Shown here one piece after another: positions 15,179 through 23,362 of a stretch of DNA of 64,000 nucleotides (position 1 is its first letter; each line of letters opens with the position of its first letter). Under the pieces are notes generated by a model. The model was not told the DNA's origin, did no database searches, and saw nothing but the letters and a program-made list of their open reading frames with translations. Source of the DNA: Actinobacteria bacterium OV320 (GTDB taxonomy: Bacteria; Actinomycetota; Actinomycetes; Streptomycetales; Streptomycetaceae); contig LJCX01000029.1 in the NCBI GenBank assembly GCA_001298545.1, positions 806,001-870,000 on the forward strand, read 5' to 3'. The translations under genes and the position numbers were made by a program.

Positions 15179-16435
15179 ATGGAACTTGCCTACATTCCCA
15201 GCCCGTCGCACGGGGTGCTGTATCTCGGCCCCGTTCCGTTGCGCGGCTACGCGTTCTGCATCATCATCGGCGTCTTCGTCGCGGTCTGGCTCGGCAACAA
15301 GCGCTGGGTCGCCCGCGGCGGACAGACCGGCACGGTGGCCGACATCTCCGTCTGGGCGGTGCCCTTCGGACTGGTCGGCGGCCGGCTCTACCACGTGATC
15401 ACGGACTACGAGCTGTACTTCAGCGAGGGCCGCGACTGGGTGGACGCCTTCAAGGTCTGGGAGGGCGGCCTCGGTATCTGGGGCGCGATCGCGCTCGGCG
15501 CGGTGGGCGCGTGGATCGGCTGTCGCCGCCGGGGCATCGCGCTGCCCGCGTACGCCGACGCCATCGCGCCCGGCATCGCCCTCGCCCAGGCGATCGGCCG
15601 CTGGGGCAACTGGTTCAACCAGGAGCTGTACGGCAAGCAGACCGACCTTCCCTGGGCGGTGCACATCACGTCCTCGGCGGACGGCAGGGTGCCCGGCTAC
15701 TACCACCCGACGTTCCTGTACGAGTCGCTGTGGTGCATCGGCGTCGCGCTCCTCGTCATCTGGGCCGACCGCCGCTTCAAGCTCGGACACGGGCGGGCCT
15801 TCGCGCTGTACGTCGCCGCGTACTGCGTGGGCCGCGCGTGGATCGAGTACATGCGGGTCGACGACGCCCACCACATCCTGGGCCTGCGGCTGAACGACTG
15901 GACAGCGATGGTCGTGTTCGTGCTCGCGGTGATCTACATCGTGATCTCGGCGAAGAAGCGGCCGGGGCGCGAAGCGGTGGTCGAGCCGGGTGCGGTTGCC
16001 TCCGGCGGTGGGACGGAAGCCGACGGCGAGGGCACCTCGGATTCGGAGGACGCGGCCGAGGAGAAGGCCGGGGCCAAGGACAAGGCTGAGGGCAAGGACA
16101 AGGCTGAGGGCAAGGACAAGGCTGAGTCCGGCGCCGAGGCGAAGACCGGCGCGAAGAGCGACGGCGAAGCGAAGGCCGGGATCGACGCCGACGCCCAGGG
16201 CGAGGCGGACACCAAGGCCTCTGGCGACGCCAAGGCATCTGCCGGCACCGAGGCTTCCGCCGGTGCCAAGGCCTCCACCGATGCCAAGGCATCGGCCGAC
16301 GTCAAGGCCGACGGCGGCACGAAGGCCGACGCCGGGAAGGCCGCTGCGGTGAAGGCCGAGGACCCGGCCGCAGACGTGGCCGGGGCGAAGGACGAGGTCA
16401 AGGACGGAGCCGAGTCGGCCGGCAAGAAGAGCTGA
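15179..16435 (+). CDS. lgt: Prolipoprotein diacylglyceryl transferase Lgt
   Basis: This integral membrane enzyme transfers diacylglycerol from phosphatidylglycerol to the lipobox Cys of prolipoproteins. It is 418 aa. The catalytic core is roughly residues 1-265, with HGVLYLGPVPLRGYAF, GGRLYHVITDYE, GLGIWGAI, the Lgt signature GRWGNWFNQELYG and a YMRVDDAHHILGLRLNDW end. Residues from about 266 on form a hydrophilic Ala/Lys/Glu/Asp tail with an 18-bp tandem repeat. Long charged tails on Lgt are common in actinobacteria. A TAGCGT hexamer ends 10 bp before the ATG, with no clear ribosome binding site. Confidence 0.95.
   Translation: MELAYIPSPSHGVLYLGPVPLRGYAFCIIIGVFVAVWLGNKRWVARGGQTGTVADISVWAVPFGLVGGRLYHVITDYELYFSEGRDWVDAFKVWEGGLGIWGAIALGAVGAWIGCRRRGIALPAYADAIAPGIALAQAIGRWGNWFNQELYGKQTDLPWAVHITSSADGRVPGYYHPTFLYESLWCIGVALLVIWADRRFKLGHGRAFALYVAAYCVGRAWIEYMRVDDAHHILGLRLNDWTAMVVFVLAVIYIVISAKKRPGREAVVEPGAVASGGGTEADGEGTSDSEDAAEEKAGAKDKAEGKDKAEGKDKAESGAEAKTGAKSDGEAKAGIDADAQGEADTKASGDAKASAGTEASAGAKASTDAKASADVKADGGTKADAGKAAAVKAEDPAADVAGAKDEVKDGAESAGKKS
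16073..16126 (+). repeat. 18-bp tandem repeat in the lgt tail (three copies)
   Basis: Three copies of an 18-bp unit (GGCAAGGACAAGGCTGAG; copy 1 differs at one base) at 16073-16090, 16091-16108 and 16109-16126 encode the repeated GKDKAE hexapeptide. The copies are nearly identical, so length variation between strains is likely. Confidence 0.9.
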
Positions 16436-16452
16436 CGACTGGTTGTTCGTAC

Positions 16453-16494
16453 GACGACGAGGGCGCCCGGGATCTGCCGGGCGCCCTCGTCGTC
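16453..16494. terminator. Bidirectional terminator between lgt and the CoA lyase gene
   Basis: A perfect 18-bp stem (GACGACGAGGGCGCCCGG and its complement) with a 6-nt loop GATCTG lies between two convergent genes, 17 bp after the lgt stop and 18 bp before the other stop. It is likely shared by both. Confidence 0.85.
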
Positions 16495-16512
16495 TGTGTG
16501 CGACGGGGAGGT

Positions 16513-17346
16513 TCAGTCCCCGCGGGCTGCCAGGGACAGGGTGCGCTGTGCCATCGCCACCACGGCCGCGTCGACGAACCGGCCGTCCGGGAGGGCCTGG
16601 GCGCCCTGCTCGGTGGCCGCCGCTTTCACGATCGTCTCCGCTTCCTCCAGCTCGTGCTGGGTGGGCAGGTAGGCCCGTTCGATGATCGGGAGCTGGCGGG
16701 GGTGGATGGCGGCGCGGCCCAGGAAACCGAGGGTGCGGCCGTGGGCGCAGCTGGTGGCCAGGCCCTCCAGGTCACGGATGTCGGGGTGCACCGACTGGGG
16801 TGGGGGCGCCAGACCCGCGGCCCGGGCGGCGACCACGACCCGGGCGCGGGACCAGTCGAGGCCCGCGTCGTCGCGGACGCCCAGGTCGGCTCGTAGGTCC
16901 GCCTCGCCCAGGGCGATGCCGCGCAGCGAGGGGTGGGCGCAGGCGATGGCGAAGGCGTGTTCGATGCCGAGGGCCGTTTCCAGGAGGGCGTGGAGGGGGG
17001 TGGCTCCACGGTCCGCGGGCGGCACGGCCGCGGCGACGCGGGTGATCTGGTGCGGGGACGTCACCTTCGGCAGGCGCAGGGCGGAGACCCCGGGGAGGGC
17101 GGCCATCGTGCGCAGGTCCGCCGCGGCGAAGGGGCTGTCGAGGGCGTTCACCCGGACGTGGACCGGGACCGGCTGGGGCTCGCGGAGGCGTTCGGCGGTG
17201 GCCGTGCGGGCGTACTCCTTGCGGTCCGGGGCGACCGCGTCCTCCAGGTCGACGATGACGACGTCGGCGCCGCAGGCGAGAGCCTTGGTGACGGTCTGTG
17301 GGCGGTCGCCGGGGACATAGAGCCAGGTCAGAGGGGTTTTCGTCAT
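16513..17346 (-). CDS. HpcH/HpaI-CitE family CoA ester lyase
   Basis: 277 aa. TIM-barrel CitE-like lyases split beta-hydroxyacyl-CoA compounds such as citryl-, malyl- or citramalyl-CoA. The family features are TWLYVPGDRP at the N-terminus, VIVDLEDAVAPDRK (Mg-binding Asp/Glu), VRVNA, LPKVTSP, ETALGIEHA, GEADLRADLG and a FLGRAAIHPRQLP end. It is the last gene of a seven-gene minus-strand operon and overlaps the CaiB-like gene by 4 bp, which predicts that the CoA ester made by that transferase is its substrate. The exact substrate is unknown. Confidence 0.88.
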   Translation of the reverse strand: MTKTPLTWLYVPGDRPQTVTKALACGADVVIVDLEDAVAPDRKEYARTATAERLREPQPVPVHVRVNALDSPFAAADLRTMAALPGVSALRLPKVTSPHQITRVAAAVPPADRGATPLHALLETALGIEHAFAIACAHPSLRGIALGEADLRADLGVRDDAGLDWSRARVVVAARAAGLAPPPQSVHPDIRDLEGLATSCAHGRTLGFLGRAAIHPRQLPIIERAYLPTQHELEEAETIVKAAATEQGAQALPDGRFVDAAVVAMAQRTLSLAARGD

Positions 17347-18611
17347 ACGGCGCCCGCCTCGCGGAGGGACGTCAGCTCGGCTTCGGTCAGGCCCAGTTCG
17401 GTCAGGACCTCCTCGGTGTCGGCGCCGTGCGGGCGGCCGGTCCAGCGGATCGCGCCGGGGGTCGAGGAGAGCCGGAAGAGGACGTTCTGCATGCGGATCC
17501 GGCCCAGCTCCGGGTCCTCGACCGCGGTGATCGTGTCGAGGGCCTGGTACTGGGGGTCCGCCATCACGTCGCGTACGTCCTGGATCGGGGCGATCGCGGC
17601 CTCCGCCTTCTCGAAGGCGGCGAGGACGTCGGTGCGGCTGCGGGCGGCGATCCAGCTGCCGACCGCCTCGTCGAGCAGGTCGGCGTGGGCGGCCCCGTCG
17701 GCGCCGGTCGCGAACCAGGGCTCGTCGATCAGGTCGGGGCGGCCGACCAGGCGCATCACGCGCTCCGCGATCGACTGGGCCGACGTGGAGACGGCGACCC
17801 AGTTCCCGTCGGCCGTGCGGTAGGTGTTGCGCGGGGCGTTGTTGGCGGACCGGTTGCCGGTGCGGGCCTGGACGTATCCCAGCTGGTCGTACCAGAGCGG
17901 CTGGGGGCCGAGGACGGTGAGGATGGGCTCGATGATCGCCATGTCGACGACCTGCCCCTCGCCGGTGCGGTCGCGGGCGGCGAGGGCCGTCATGACGGCG
18001 TAGGCGGTGGCCAGACCGGCGATCGAGTCGGCCAGGCCGAAGGGCGGGAGGGTCGGGGAGGCGTCCGGTTCTCCGGTGATCGCCGCGAATCCGCTCATCG
18101 CCTCGGCGAGGGTGCCGAAGCCGGGGCGATGGGCGTAGGGGCCGAACTGGCCGAAGGCGGTGACCCGGGTGAGGACCAGGCGGGGGTTGGCCGCCGACAG
18201 CGCGTCCCAGCCGAGGTCCCACTTCTCCAGGGTGCCGGGCCGGAAGTTCTCGATGATCACATCGGCGGTGGCGGCGAGGCGCAGCAGCGTGGCGCGGCCG
18301 CCGGGCCTGGAGAGGTTGAGGGTGATGGTGCGCTTGTTGCGGCCGAGGAGCTTCCACCACAGGCCCACGCCGTCCTTGGACGGGCCGTGTCCTCGGGAGG
18401 GGTCCGGCTGGGTGGGGTGCTCGACCTTGACGACCTCCGCGCCGAAGTCGCCGAGCATGGTGGCGGCGAGGGGCCCGGCGAAGAGCGTGGCCAGGTCCAG
18501 GACGCGGACACCGTGCAGGGGAGCGGTCTTCTCAGGGGCCTTTTCAGGGGTGTTCTCGGGGGTCTTCGCGGTGGCCTCTTCGGAGGCCTTTTCGGTGGTC
18601 TTCTCGGTCAT
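17343..18611 (-). CDS. CaiB/BaiF family (type III) CoA-transferase
   Basis: 422 aa. The core starts GVRVLDLATLFAGPLAATMLGDFGAEVVKVEHP, the classic type III CoA-transferase opening. GRNKRTITLNL, IIENFRPGTLEKWDLG and the catalytic Asp in GQVVDMAII are present. These enzymes move CoA between carboxylic acids. An N-terminal 30-residue Lys/Glu/Thr/Pro low-complexity lead (EKTTEKASEEATAKTPE) precedes the domain and is unusual. ATG 18611 overlaps the ribokinase stop and its own stop overlaps the lyase start, so all three are coupled. Confidence 0.9.
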   Translation of the reverse strand: MTEKTTEKASEEATAKTPENTPEKAPEKTAPLHGVRVLDLATLFAGPLAATMLGDFGAEVVKVEHPTQPDPSRGHGPSKDGVGLWWKLLGRNKRTITLNLSRPGGRATLLRLAATADVIIENFRPGTLEKWDLGWDALSAANPRLVLTRVTAFGQFGPYAHRPGFGTLAEAMSGFAAITGEPDASPTLPPFGLADSIAGLATAYAVMTALAARDRTGEGQVVDMAIIEPILTVLGPQPLWYDQLGYVQARTGNRSANNAPRNTYRTADGNWVAVSTSAQSIAERVMRLVGRPDLIDEPWFATGADGAAHADLLDEAVGSWIAARSRTDVLAAFEKAEAAIAPIQDVRDVMADPQYQALDTITAVEDPELGRIRMQNVLFRLSSTPGAIRWTGRPHGADTEEVLTELGLTEAELTSLREAGAV

Positions 18612-19501
18612 GACGCGTACTGCGTCTCGATCTCGGAGCGGTAGGGCATCGAGGCGGAGGCGCCCGGTCGTTGGACCGACAGGGCCGCCGCCGCGGACGC
18701 CCAGGCCAGCGCCTCCCGTACGGGCCGGCCCTCGCCGAGCGCGACCGCGAGGGCGCCGACGAAGGTGTCGCCCGCGCCGGTCGAGTCGACGGCGGTGACG
18801 CGCGGGGCGGGCACGGTCAGCGGCTGTGCTCCGCGGGTGGCGTACAGGCTGCCGGACGCACCGAGCGTGATGACCACCTCCGGCACGCTGTCCAGCAGGG
18901 CGGTGGCCGCCTCGCGCGGGTCGGTGCGGCCGGTGAGCGTGGCCGCCTCGTGCTCGTTGGGGACCAACAGGTCGGTGGCCGCAAGGAGTTCGGGCGGGAG
19001 CGGCTGGGCGGGGGCCGGGGTGAGGATCGTCCGGACGCCGTGGGCGCGGGCCGCCCGGGCGCTCGCGACGACCGCGGCGAGGGGGACCTCGAGCTGGAGC
19101 AGGAGCGCGTCGGCGGAGGAGATGAGGACCTCGTCGCCGGGGACGAGGTGGTCGACGGTGCCGTTCGCGCCGGGGACGACCACGATCGCGTTGCCGCCCT
19201 CGTCGTCCACGACGATGTGCGCGGTGCCGGAGGGGCTCTCGACGGTGCGCAGGTGGTCGGTGTTGACGCCGGAGTGCTCCAGGGTGGAGCGCAGCCGGGT
19301 GCCGAAGGCGTCGTTGCCGACGGCGCCGATCATCGAGACGGTGCCGCCCGCGTGGGCGGCGGCGACCGCCTGGTTGGCGCCCTTGCCGCCGGGGATCGTA
19401 CGGAACTCCCGTCCCGTCACGGTCTCCCCGCGCTGCGGGGGCTTCGCCACGTAGGCGACGAGGTCCATGTTCGTGCTGCCGAGCACGACGATGTCGGTCA
19501 T
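18608..19501 (-). CDS. rbsK: Ribokinase (PfkB family)
   Basis: 297 aa. It phosphorylates ribose, or a related sugar, at the 5-hydroxyl with ATP. Signatures are VVLGSTNMDLVAYV, GGKGANQAVAAA near residue 40, NEHEAATLTGR and the ATP-site anion hole DSTGAGDTFVGALA near residue 245. It lacks any ABC ribose transporter neighbour and instead follows four ADP-ribosylglycohydrolase-family genes, so the ribose is probably released inside the cell. A GGGAGG ribosome binding site lies before the ATG, which overlaps the previous stop by 4 bp. Confidence 0.9.
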   Translation of the reverse strand: MTDIVVLGSTNMDLVAYVAKPPQRGETVTGREFRTIPGGKGANQAVAAAHAGGTVSMIGAVGNDAFGTRLRSTLEHSGVNTDHLRTVESPSGTAHIVVDDEGGNAIVVVPGANGTVDHLVPGDEVLISSADALLLQLEVPLAAVVASARAARAHGVRTILTPAPAQPLPPELLAATDLLVPNEHEAATLTGRTDPREAATALLDSVPEVVITLGASGSLYATRGAQPLTVPAPRVTAVDSTGAGDTFVGALAVALGEGRPVREALAWASAAAALSVQRPGASASMPYRSEIETQYAS

Positions 19502-20877
19502 GGCTGGGAAGCCTCCCGGGGGATGAGGGACCAGGTGAGGTGGGCCAGGGTGTCGAAGCCGACGCCGTCGAGGCCGGCGACGGAGGTGGCCAGGCGGTTC
19601 TTGAGGGGGGCCGTCCAGTGGTCGGGCAGGGCGGCCGGGTCGCCGGTGAGCAGGGCGGCGATCCCGCCGGCCGTCGCGCCGGCCGAGTCGGTGTCCAGGG
19701 CGCCGGACACGGCACGGCCGATGGAGCCGGTGAAGTCGCCGTCCGCGTGGGTGAGGGCGGCGGCGATCAGGGCGGTGTTGGGGATGGCGTGGACCCAGTG
19801 GTGCCCCTGGTGGGCGGCGTGGAGTTCGTCCACCACGGTGTCGAAGTCGGGGTGCTCCCCGGCCAGCCGGACGGCGTGGGTGACCGCCTGCGCGAGACGG
19901 GAGCGGGGCGGGACGACGGTCAGGCCGGTGCGCAGACAGGCGTGGACGTCATGGACGCCGGTCGCGGCGGCGGCGATGGTGGCCGCCGTGAACATCGCCG
20001 CGTAGACGCCGTTGGCGGTGTGCGTGAGGGTGGCGTCGCGGTGGGCCTGCTCGGCCGCCGCGGCCGGGTCCCCGGGGTTGGTCCAGCCGTGGACGTCGGC
20101 GCGGATGAGGGCGCCGATCCACTCGCGGAAGGGGTTGCGGTGGCGGGCGGTGAGCGGGGGCTCGATGCCGCAGAGGAGGTTGCGCAGGGCGAGGCGCTCG
20201 GCGGTGAAGGTGCGGCCCGCGGGGAGTTCGTCCAGCCAGAGCCGGGCCACGTCGGTGGTGGTGAAGTCCCTGCCGTGGCGTTGGAGCAGGAGGAGGTTGA
20301 GAAGCGGGTAGTTGAGGTCGTCGTCCTCGGGCATGCCGTCGATGTTCTCGGCGAGGGAGGTGGTCGCCGAGCGGCGGTTCCAGGGGTGCGCCTCGAGGAG
20401 GGGCTCGGGGATTCCGCGGGCGGTGAAGTAGCCGGCGAGGGGCCAGTTGCCGGTGGACCGGGCGAGTTGGCGGACGGCGTCCAGGGGGAGTTTCTCCACC
20501 GGTTTGCCCAGCAGGCAGCCGACGGCCCGGCCCAGCCAGGCCGCTTCCAGCGCGGCGGGGGCGGGGGCCTGCGCGGGCGCGCCGGCCGGACGGCTCGGCC
20601 ACTGCGGGCACAGGGCCCTGATCTTCTCCAGTCCGGTCGGTTCGTGTTCCGCCGACCTGCTGGGCAGGTCGGCCAGTTCGTCCAGCAGATCGTCCGCGAG
20701 GAGGCGCAGATAGCGCGAGGCGCGCTGCGGGGACGCACCGGCGCGGGCGGGGGCCTCACAGCCGCCGGCCGCTTTCCAGCGTGCGGCGATCGCCCAGGGT
20801 TCCCGGCCGTCCTCGGCCGCCTGGCGCAGTTCGTGGCCGAGGAGGTCCTCGGGCTGGACCCAGGTCAGTCGGAGCAT
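19498..20877 (-). CDS. ADP-ribosylglycohydrolase family protein, divergent type (ARH copy 4 of 4)
   Basis: 459 aa. About 125 N-terminal residues precede the ARH domain (WVQPEDLLGHELRQAAEDGREPW is a conserved-looking lead). The domain starts AAWLGRAVGCLLGKPVEKLP, where the usual GDALG Asp is replaced by Cys. The middle metal site is EDDDLNY and the C-terminal one is LDTDSAGATAGGIAALL. The ED..DDDLNY form is known in an ARH subgroup, so it may still be active on a different glycoside. GGAGG lies 6 bp before ATG 20877, supporting this start, and the gene overlaps the upstream ARH by 13 bp. Confidence 0.85.
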   Translation of the reverse strand: MLRLTWVQPEDLLGHELRQAAEDGREPWAIAARWKAAGGCEAPARAGASPQRASRYLRLLADDLLDELADLPSRSAEHEPTGLEKIRALCPQWPSRPAGAPAQAPAPAALEAAWLGRAVGCLLGKPVEKLPLDAVRQLARSTGNWPLAGYFTARGIPEPLLEAHPWNRRSATTSLAENIDGMPEDDDLNYPLLNLLLLQRHGRDFTTTDVARLWLDELPAGRTFTAERLALRNLLCGIEPPLTARHRNPFREWIGALIRADVHGWTNPGDPAAAAEQAHRDATLTHTANGVYAAMFTAATIAAAATGVHDVHACLRTGLTVVPPRSRLAQAVTHAVRLAGEHPDFDTVVDELHAAHQGHHWVHAIPNTALIAAALTHADGDFTGSIGRAVSGALDTDSAGATAGGIAALLTGDPAALPDHWTAPLKNRLATSVAGLDGVGFDTLAHLTWSLIPREASQP

Positions 20878-22040
20878 CGCGGACCTCCGATCGCGGAGAA
20901 CGCCCGCTCGTGGGTGCGGCGGTGGTGGACGTCGCGGTCGAAGATCTCCCGGGTGACCTCGGTGAGCGTCGCCGCGGGCTGCCGGAGGTCGAGGCGGCTG
21001 GCCTCGCCGACCTGCTTCGACCATTCGTCGGGGACCGGCGAGCCGAGGGCGCCGGCCACCGCTCCCGCCATCGTCGCGATCGAGTCGCAGTCGCGGCCGT
21101 AGTTGACCGCACCCAGGACCGCCTGCCGGTAGTCGCCGTCGGCCACCAGCAACATGCCCAGGGCGACGGGGAGTTCCTCGATCGCGTGCAGGCGGGACGG
21201 GCGGCGGGCGGCCAGGGAGGGCCGGCGGTAGTCGGGGCCGACGGTGTCGTACGGCGCCACCGCCTCCCGGAGCGGCACCAGCGCCGATTCGAAGTCGGTG
21301 TGCCGGGCCGCCGCTTCGCAGACCTTCTCGATCGCCGTGCGGGTCCCGTCCTGGGCCAGGGCCAGACAGGCCGTGACGACGGAGTCCGCCGTCGCGCCCG
21401 GCGTGCACGCGGCCGCCACCGCCGCCGCGAAGACTCCCGCCGCCTCGCGGCCGTACGACGACTGGTGGGCGCCGGCGATGTCCAGCGCCTCGGCGTACGC
21501 GCCCGCCGGGTTGGCCGCGTTGACCAGGCCCACCGGCGCCATGTACATCGCCGCACCACAGTTGACGATGTTGCCGACGCCTGCCTCACGGGGGTCCACA
21601 TGCCCGTAGTGCAGCCTTGCCACCAGCCATTTCTCCGCCAGGAAGATCCGCTGGAGGGGAAGCGCCTCCGCCTCCAGCTCCGGGATCCAGCGGGGTGTCG
21701 TCAGCAGGTCCGGGACCAGGTGGTCGGCGATCGCGTAGGCGTCCAGGTGATCGCGGACCGTGGCGTAGACCCTGATCAGCGCGTGGGTCATCAAGGTGTC
21801 GTCGGTGACGTGGCCGTCGCCCTTGTGGTACGGGGCGATGGGGCGGGCGGTGCGCCATTCGTCGCCGTTCCAGGGACCGACGACGCCGTGGACCCGGGTG
21901 CCGTGGCGCTGGAGGATCTGCTCGGGGGAGTAGCCCTCGACGGGGCCGCCGAGCGCGTCGCCGACGGCCGCGCCGACGAGGGCTCCGGTGATGCGGTCTT
22001 CCAGGGTTCCGCCGTTGCTTTCTTGTGCTTTGGGCGTCAT
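20865..22040 (-). CDS. ADP-ribosylglycohydrolase family protein (ARH copy 3 of 4)
   Basis: 391 aa. An all-helical ARH/DraG-type hydrolase with intact di-metal motifs: GAAVGDALGGPVEG near residue 24, VTDDTLM (Asp80-Asp81) and NYGRDCDSIATMAGAVAGAL near residue 315. It should remove ADP-ribose or a related N- or O-ribosyl group. Start choice: AGGAGG is 12 bp before ATG 22040 and immediately abuts ATG 22052, so 22040 is preferred; 22052 would give the 4-bp overlap seen elsewhere in the operon. Confidence 0.88.
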   Translation of the reverse strand: MTPKAQESNGGTLEDRITGALVGAAVGDALGGPVEGYSPEQILQRHGTRVHGVVGPWNGDEWRTARPIAPYHKGDGHVTDDTLMTHALIRVYATVRDHLDAYAIADHLVPDLLTTPRWIPELEAEALPLQRIFLAEKWLVARLHYGHVDPREAGVGNIVNCGAAMYMAPVGLVNAANPAGAYAEALDIAGAHQSSYGREAAGVFAAAVAAACTPGATADSVVTACLALAQDGTRTAIEKVCEAAARHTDFESALVPLREAVAPYDTVGPDYRRPSLAARRPSRLHAIEELPVALGMLLVADGDYRQAVLGAVNYGRDCDSIATMAGAVAGALGSPVPDEWSKQVGEASRLDLRQPAATLTEVTREIFDRDVHHRRTHERAFSAIGGPRCSD

Positions 22041-22048
22041 GCCCCGAA

Positions 22049-23362
22049 TCATCCTCCTGGAGGGGCCGGTTGCGTGGCTTCCAGGAGTTCGGCGAGTTCC
22101 ACCAGGTCGGTGCCGGTGAGCCGGGGCAGTACGCAGCCGGAGAGGACGCGGCAGCTGTCCCGCCAGGAGGCGGGGATCGTGGCGCCGCCGCCCAACGCGC
22201 CGGTCAGCGCGCCCGCCAGGGCCGGGGCGGAGTCCGCGACCCGGGAGAGACAGGCCGCCGCCGGTACCGCTTCGCCGATACGGCCGCCGGACGCCGCCAC
22301 CAGGGCCAGGGCCACCGGGACCGTCTCCGCCGCCGCGATGCCGTAGCTGTAGACGTGGTCGACGATCTGGTGCTCCAGGAGGGGGACGAGCGTGAAGGCG
22401 CTGTCGGCGCCGCGGGCCAGTTCCAGGGCGTGACGGGCGTTGCGGCCGACCTCGGTGTGCTCGGGGAGTTCGGCGAGCGCCGCCGCCACGCAGGCGTCGG
22501 GGTCCGCGCCGACGAGGGCCAGCGCCAGCGCCGCCGCCATCGCGCGCGCACCGTGCACGCCGTCGCCGTCCTGTGTGTAGCGGGCGTCGAACTCGGCGAG
22601 TTCGGCGGCGAGTCGGGGGTCGCCGGGGTGGGCCACGGCCAGGACGCAGGCGCGCACGCAGGCCGCGTCGTCGAAGTAGTGGGGGTTGTCGTGGCCGGTG
22701 GCGGGCGGTCGCAGTCCTGCGGCGAGGTTGCCGAGGCCGGCGCGGACGGAGATCCGGGCGCGCAGGGGGAGGACGGCGGACTCGATCTCGGGCGCCCGGT
22801 CGGCGGCGGCCGCGACCTCGCAGGCGATGGCGTTCCAGGTGAGGTCGATGGCGGCGCGCATCCGGCGTTCCCGGCTGAGGTCGCCGAGGGCGGCGTCGTC
22901 GCCGGCCCGCAGGACCGCCTCGGCCGCGAAGGCCGCCCACTCGGCGTCGTCGGAGGGGCCGAGGCGGAGGGGTTCGGGGGGTTGGTTGAGGGCGATGGGG
23001 ACGGGGAGGGTGGTCGTCGCGTTGTGTTCGGCGAAGGTGTCGAGTTCGCGGGTGAGGCGGCGGGTCCACTCCGGCATCCGGGCGGCTCGGTGGCGGGCGG
23101 CGGGCCAGCCGGCGGCGTCGCCCGCGGCGAGGCCGAGAAGGAGGCCTTCGATGCGGCGCGCGTCCCGCGGGTGGGCGGTCTCCATGGCCTCGGCTGCGCC
23201 TTCGGCCTTGCCGTTCCCACCGGCACCACCCGTGCGGCTTTCGTCGTCGGCTGCGGGTGGCCCCTGCCGAGCGTGCTCGCCGTCGGCGGCCGCGGGTTCG
23301 TCCGGGTCCGCCATGAGCATTCCGGCCGTCATTCCCTCGTCCAGCGGTCCGGGTGGCCTCAC
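22049..23362 (-). CDS. Degenerate ADP-ribosylglycohydrolase-like protein (ARH copy 2 of 4)
   Basis: 437 aa. The ARH fold is recognisable (RRIEGLLLGLAAGDAAGWPAA, later SDDAEWAAFAAEAVLR and a C-terminal ADSAPALAGALTGALGG), but the middle TDDT is SDDA and the C-terminal DxDS lacks its first Asp. Catalysis is therefore doubtful and a binding or regulatory role is possible. GTG 23362 has GGAGG 7 bp upstream and overlaps the previous stop by 4 bp. The first 50 or so residues are a low-complexity Ala/Gly/Glu lead. ATG 23332 is an alternative start. Confidence 0.78.
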   Translation of the reverse strand: MRPPGPLDEGMTAGMLMADPDEPAAADGEHARQGPPAADDESRTGGAGGNGKAEGAAEAMETAHPRDARRIEGLLLGLAAGDAAGWPAARHRAARMPEWTRRLTRELDTFAEHNATTTLPVPIALNQPPEPLRLGPSDDAEWAAFAAEAVLRAGDDAALGDLSRERRMRAAIDLTWNAIACEVAAAADRAPEIESAVLPLRARISVRAGLGNLAAGLRPPATGHDNPHYFDDAACVRACVLAVAHPGDPRLAAELAEFDARYTQDGDGVHGARAMAAALALALVGADPDACVAAALAELPEHTEVGRNARHALELARGADSAFTLVPLLEHQIVDHVYSYGIAAAETVPVALALVAASGGRIGEAVPAAACLSRVADSAPALAGALTGALGGGATIPASWRDSCRVLSGCVLPRLTGTDLVELAELLEATQPAPPGG

